From NCBI RefSeq assembly GCF_030655665.1, contig NZ_JAUSPQ010000008.1, forward strand, positions 310,001 to 374,000: DNA of 64,000 bases. The letters run 5' to 3'. The stretch is from Methanocorpusculum sp. (lineage in GTDB: Archaea > Halobacteriota > Methanomicrobia > Methanomicrobiales > Methanocorpusculaceae). Position numbers and translations under genes: made by a program. The notes under the pieces were generated by a model. The model saw nothing but the letters and a program-made list of their open reading frames with translations, ran no database searches and was not told where the DNA came from. Positions 60,810-64,000 of this stretch are shown here, one piece after another. Numbering within the stretch: position 1 is the stretch's first letter; each line of letters opens with the position of its first letter.

Positions 60810-61649
60810 ATGGACCAGTTGACGATCTACACCGATGGAGCAAGCCGGGGAAACCCGGGACAGGCCGCCTCCGCCTGGCTGATTTTACGGGGAGATGAAG
60901 TACTGGAATCTGATGTCCTCACACTTGGACGGGCGACCAATAATGTTGCCGAATACTCGGCACTGAATGCTGCTCTCCGGCGGGCAGCACGGTTTTGCAC
61001 CCCGAAAGAGACCCGGGTCGAGGTCTTCTCGGACAGTAATCTGATGATCTCCCAGATGACTGGGAGATATGCGGTCAGGTCGGAGGATCTTCGCCCGCTG
61101 TATGAAAAGGCAAAAGAGCTGGCATCGGTGTTTGCCTCGGTGAACTACACCCATGTCCCGCGGGAGAATGCCTATGTGGGTTCATGCGACTGGTTATGCA
61201 ATAATGCACTGGACCTTCTCTCACAGAAACCAGCGCCGGTCCAAAAAAAGATTGAGTGCGTGCCGATAGGTATCGTTCACTCGCCGTTCACCAATCCCGA
61301 GGATGCGCCCAGACAAGGGATCTTCACCGACAAACCAAGCAGGATCACGATCTATGAAAAATACCGGGATGGTCTCTTTGGTCTTGCCGCCGGGGACAAA
61401 GTCTTCATCCTCTGCTGGTTCGACCGGGCGGAACGCGACATCCTCAAAGTAAAACCGCATGGTCACGGGAAAGGCGAGATGCGCGGCGTTTTCTCGACAC
61501 GTGCCCCGGTCAGGCCAAATCCGATCTCCCTGACCCTCGTTACGATCATCAGCATAAATGACCTCGTCCTCACCGTCAAGGGACTCGAGGCGCTTGACAC
61601 CACGCCGGTCCTCGACATCAAACCGTATTACGGGGATATCGACAGCTGA
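60810..61649 (+). CDS. RNase HI - TrmO (TsaA-like) fusion
   Basis: A 279-residue two-domain protein. Residues 1-140 are an RNase HI domain (YTDGASRGNPGQAA, NNVAEYSALNAAL, VFSDSNLMISQMTG, HVPRENAYVG), with the catalytic Asp9, Glu and Asp residues present. Residues 148-279 are a TrmO/TsaA-type domain (IGIVHSPFTNPEDAPRQG, RGVFSTRAPVRPNPISLTLV, LDTTPVLDIKPY). The first cleaves RNA in RNA-DNA hybrids; the second is a SAM-dependent N6-methyltransferase for t6A-modified tRNA in bacteria. Its 3' end overlaps the convergent exonuclease-like gene by 32 bases. No frameshift or internal stop separates the domains. Confidence 0.87.
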   Translation: MDQLTIYTDGASRGNPGQAASAWLILRGDEVLESDVLTLGRATNNVAEYSALNAALRRAARFCTPKETRVEVFSDSNLMISQMTGRYAVRSEDLRPLYEKAKELASVFASVNYTHVPRENAYVGSCDWLCNNALDLLSQKPAPVQKKIECVPIGIVHSPFTNPEDAPRQGIFTDKPSRITIYEKYRDGLFGLAAGDKVFILCWFDRAERDILKVKPHGHGKGEMRGVFSTRAPVRPNPISLTLVTIISINDLVLTVKGLEALDTTPVLDIKPYYGDIDS

Positions 61650-62295
61650 GCAGCATTCGGTTCGCGATCTCCACCATCTCCCTGACCTCGGATTCGCACC
61701 GACGTTCGACTGCCCCGTAATCCTTCGCGTCCATCATCTCCCACACCTTTTTTCCAGTCGGTTTCCTCTCCCGTTCCGGGAGCAGTGCATCGGCCAGCTG
61801 ATTGTGCGAGCAGGGATGCAGGATAGGATTCTGTGTCGGAATAAAACCGATCCCCGCAACGGAAAGATCAACGACCCGGCACTTGCCGATCGTGTTGTAG
61901 ATCTCCTCCAGGGGAGCCACCTGATACTGAAGACATTTCGCGAGCAGAAACGGCATATCAAAGGTCGAGATCCCGACCCCGCAGACAACAGGATCTGCCT
62001 GGATCATCTTCTTGTCTTTGACATTGGCCCACATATTCGCAAAAACCTGATAAAGAGAAGTCACCACCTCTCTTTCGCCGCCCTCACGCCACATCCAATG
62101 ATGCGTGTAGTTATGAACAACCTCGCCGGCGATCGGGCGGCTGCCGTAGACCACGCCGCCGAGGAGAGTATGGCCTTCGCGAAATGCATTTACGGCAAGG
62201 GAGGCGCCGGTCCGTTTCCTCCGGTCAGCCGGCGGCACGAATGCCTCCAGATCAAAAACGAGGAACTCCGTCAGTGAGGGGCTGAACATCACCAT
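61618..62295 (-). CDS. DEDD exonuclease-like protein
   Basis: A 225-residue protein resembling the 3'-5' exonuclease domain of DnaQ/PolB type. FLVFDLEAFVP supplies DxE, CGVGISTFDMPFLLAK the second aspartate, and SHNQLADALLPERERKPTGKKVWEM region the third acid; the final motif is weakly conserved. The start at 62295 (MVMFSP) leaves 2 bases after the marC stop; a second Met two codons on is also possible. The longer frame upstream lies within marC and is rejected. It overlaps the RNase H-TrmO gene tail-to-tail. Confidence 0.7.
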   Translation of the reverse strand: MVMFSPSLTEFLVFDLEAFVPPADRRKRTGASLAVNAFREGHTLLGGVVYGSRPIAGEVVHNYTHHWMWREGGEREVVTSLYQVFANMWANVKDKKMIQADPVVCGVGISTFDMPFLLAKCLQYQVAPLEEIYNTIGKCRVVDLSVAGIGFIPTQNPILHPCSHNQLADALLPERERKPTGKKVWEMMDAKDYGAVERRCESEVREMVEIANRMLLSCRYPRNTV

Positions 62296-62297
62296 GA

Positions 62298-62933
62298 TCA
62301 GATGACCGAGATGGCGATCAGTCCGAGGATACCGGTCCAGATCGTGTGTACGGCGATCGCCGTCAGAAGAAGACCGACGATCTTGGAGAGGATCACGAGC
62401 ACGGTTTCCCCGAGCAGTTTCTTGATCTGCGCCGAGAAGATCAGGATCAGCCAGATACAAAACAGGGCAAGGAGCACCGCGACGAGGGTCAGAAGAATAC
62501 CGTTCTGCGCCCCAAGGATCATCACTGTCGTGATCGTTCCCGGCCCGCACATCACCGGCGTGCCGATGATGACGCCGGCCATCGACTTCTTCCCGATCCG
62601 ATCCGAACTCTCCAGATTTTTGTGTCCTGCCGAGGAGCCGCCGATGTCCAGGCCAAGAACGATCTGCAGACCGAGAATAAAGAGGATTATACCTCCGGCG
62701 ACCTTGAAACTCTCCAGCTCGATGCCGAGCATATCGAACAAAATATTATTGAATATCAGAAATGTCAGCATTAGAGCGCCGGCAACTCCGGTTGCAACGA
62801 ACGCCTGCCTGATCATCTCGGGTTTTTGGAGATCCCGGGTCAGGTTGATGAACATCGAGACCGAGAGGAGAGGATCCAGAATAATGATCAGGGTAAACGC
62901 GGCAGATATGACGGTCACCAGTAGTTCGAGCAT
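62298..62933 (-). CDS. MarC-family integral membrane protein
   Basis: A 211-residue protein with six hydrophobic helices in the two-fold MarC pattern: IILDPLLSVSMFINLT near the start and GVIIGTPVMCGPGTITTVMIL (GTPVMCGPGTITT quoted) as the second-half counterpart. Function of the family is not established. A minus-strand TATA box lies about 29 bases upstream. Confidence 0.9.
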   Translation of the reverse strand: MLELLVTVISAAFTLIIILDPLLSVSMFINLTRDLQKPEMIRQAFVATGVAGALMLTFLIFNNILFDMLGIELESFKVAGGIILFILGLQIVLGLDIGGSSAGHKNLESSDRIGKKSMAGVIIGTPVMCGPGTITTVMILGAQNGILLTLVAVLLALFCIWLILIFSAQIKKLLGETVLVILSKIVGLLLTAIAVHTIWTGILGLIAISVI

Positions 62934-62957
62934 ATAAGTAGTATTGAGCGTTCCCGC

Positions 62958-62966
62958 ATATTATAC
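62958..62966 (-). promoter_or_regulatory. TATA box of marC
   Basis: Minus-strand GTATAATAT, centred 29 bases before the ATG at 62933. Confidence 0.5.
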
Positions 62967-63088
62967 CTCGGCATGACTGACTTTTCTGCAGGAATCATGA
63001 TGAAACCTGAGTCAAGATCCGGGGTCGAAAAAAACCATATACCTCTTCTCCCGCAGTTGGTGAGGGAAAGCGCCTGCCGTCTCCCACA

Positions 63089-63100
63089 GATATAAAATAG
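63089..63100 (+). promoter_or_regulatory. TATA box of pirin gene
   Basis: GATATAAAATAG centred about 29 bases before the ATG at 63124; an intact promoter before a frameshifted gene. Confidence 0.5.
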
Positions 63101-63123
63101 ATGGGGGAGTTGTATTCTGATTA

Positions 63124-64000
63124 ATGGAAATGGCAGAGAAAGAAGATATCCGTATTGAGAAACTCGGATTTCCGTTTGAGACGGAAAACCCGTTTCTATT
63201 CTGTGCGCATCATAAGGACAGGTATCCAAAAGGGGAACGGGATCTCGGACCGGCAGTCACGCTCTCTGGTCGGAATCTGGGAAACGATTTTATCATAAAA
63301 AAACGGATTTCGGATGTATCACGGCCAGCGGATCCCGGGATTCCCAAAACATCCCCACCGGGGATTTGAGACGATCACGGTCACTCTTCAGGGATATGTG
63401 GACCATGCAGATTCGCTCGGGGCCGCGGGGAGATACTGTAACGGCGATGTTCAGTGGATGACCGCCGGGAGCGGCTGTCAGCATGCGGAGATGTTTCCGC
63501 TCGTGCATCAGGACCAGGAGAACCCGCTTGAACTTTTCCAGATATGGCTGAATCTTCCGGCTAAAGATAAATTCGCACAGCCGCATTACCGCATGCTCTG
63601 GGCCGAGGATATACCCGTCCTGACCTCCACGGACGCCCATGGGCGGGCGAGCACGGTCCGGCTGATCGCCGGTGAGTGGGACGGAGCAAAAGCGCCAGCC
63701 CCCTCACCCGCCTCATGGGCAAACGACCCGAACAACCATGTCCGGATCCTCCTCATCCGGATGGATCCGGGAGCCGAGATCCGGATCCCGGCCGTTACGC
63801 CAACGATCTCCCGGAACCTGTACTTCTACGAAGGGGATAAGATCAGGATCAGCGGAAAGGAGATCCTCCCCTATACACGGGCAGTACTCGCCGGGGATAG
63901 GGATCTCCGGATACAGGCCGGGAACGCCCAGTGTTTCCTTCTTCTCCTCGAAGGCGAACCGATCAATGAACCGATCGCGAAGTACGGGCCGTTTGTCATG
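63124..64000 (+). pseudogene. Pirin-family protein, frameshifted at an A7 run, 3' end outside window
   Basis: The first frame (63124-63369) encodes ENPFLFCAHHKDRYPKG and GRNLGNDFIIKK, then leaves the pirin sequence and stops. From about 63304 the next frame continues the family: NGFRMYHG, FPKHPHRGFETITV, DSLGAAGRYCNGDVQWMTAG and onward to the window edge. The switch is at a run of seven A bases (63297-63303); with six the reading would be IKNGFRMYHG, the expected junction. So this is one A inserted by mutation or sequencing error. Pirins are cupin iron proteins; HPHRGFE carries the metal ligands, here in the second frame. No other damage is seen in either part. Confidence 0.8.

Noticed and set aside
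1-64000. Insertion sequences, prophage or rRNA genes
   Set aside because: No transposase, integrase, phage structural gene or rRNA-like sequence was found; the only RNA gene seen is tRNA-Glu.

Overview
The window comes from a hydrogenotrophic methanogen of the order Methanomicrobiales; gene content and the moderate GC of the coding DNA suggest a Methanocorpusculum-like species (inference, not tested by a search). The archaeal signature is broad: an HMfA-type histone, TBP, TFE, transcription factor S, RfcL, RNase J, archaeal SAM synthetase, Trm56, and TATA boxes 25-35 bases upstream of many starts. The methanogen signature is coenzyme M synthesis by the cysteate route (cysteate synthase plus fused ComDE), marker proteins 2, 4 and 16, a marker-11-like protein, and the O-acetylhomoserine-independent homocysteine pathway.

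Layout. 1-3395: isoprenoid/RNA operon (fni, RNase J, idsA). 3396-4062: palindromic repeat block. 4063-5292: LOR/SDH-family ornithine cyclodeaminase. 5350-11593: three tandem Cache-domain lipoproteins, two of them followed by a small membrane protein. 12179-16363: PKD surface protein, a triple PH-like/zinc ribbon/Yip1 membrane protein and a DUF308 protein. 16364-17339: a 1-kb gene-free region with palindromic repeats around a nested inverted-repeat element. 17340-19779: ATPase + DUF4276 + GyrI-like operon (candidate defence system). 19784-25485: tightly overlapped six-gene coenzyme M operon. 25783-28062: rfcL and a TrmB-type regulator. 28236-29980: marker proteins 2 and 4. 30151: histone. 30485-33855: mat-hisG-hisA-hisB. 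34025-39505: korDABC-sucCD-diadenylate cyclase operon. 39788-42409: ACT protein, homoserine dehydrogenase, IGVDDTD protein. 42455-44658: moaE, moaD, FKBP, ilvE. 44727: tRNA-Glu. 44874-49791: TPR protein and a six-gene zinc-ribbon/SPFH membrane module. 50022-54801: hisD, redox protein, HD protein, TFE, ATP-grasp, Trm56, winged helix. 55272-57873: homocysteine-forming operon (DUF39-CBS, NIL-ferredoxin, UPF0280). 57914-59145: HIT protein and archaeosortase. 59248-60210: TFS and TBP. 60298-62933: PEBP protein, RNase H-TrmO fusion, exonuclease-like protein, MarC. 63124-end: pirin gene with a frameshift.

How it fits together. Sulfur and one-carbon cofactor chemistry recurs: cysteate synthase and ComDE make sulfoacetaldehyde, and the adjacent marker-16 protein is a homologue of the DUF39 sulfurtransferase encoded at 56365-57873 that makes homocysteine; SAM synthetase and homoserine dehydrogenase are also here. 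The kor/suc genes supply the incomplete reductive TCA branch and are coupled to a c-di-AMP synthase. No CRISPR array, insertion sequence or prophage was seen. The most promising undescribed material is (1) the ABC ATPase/HypB-like GTPase/Fe-S trio at the head of the coenzyme M operon, (2) the zinc-ribbon/SPFH module, (3) the ATPase-DUF4276-GyrI unit and (4) the nested inverted-repeat element just upstream of it.
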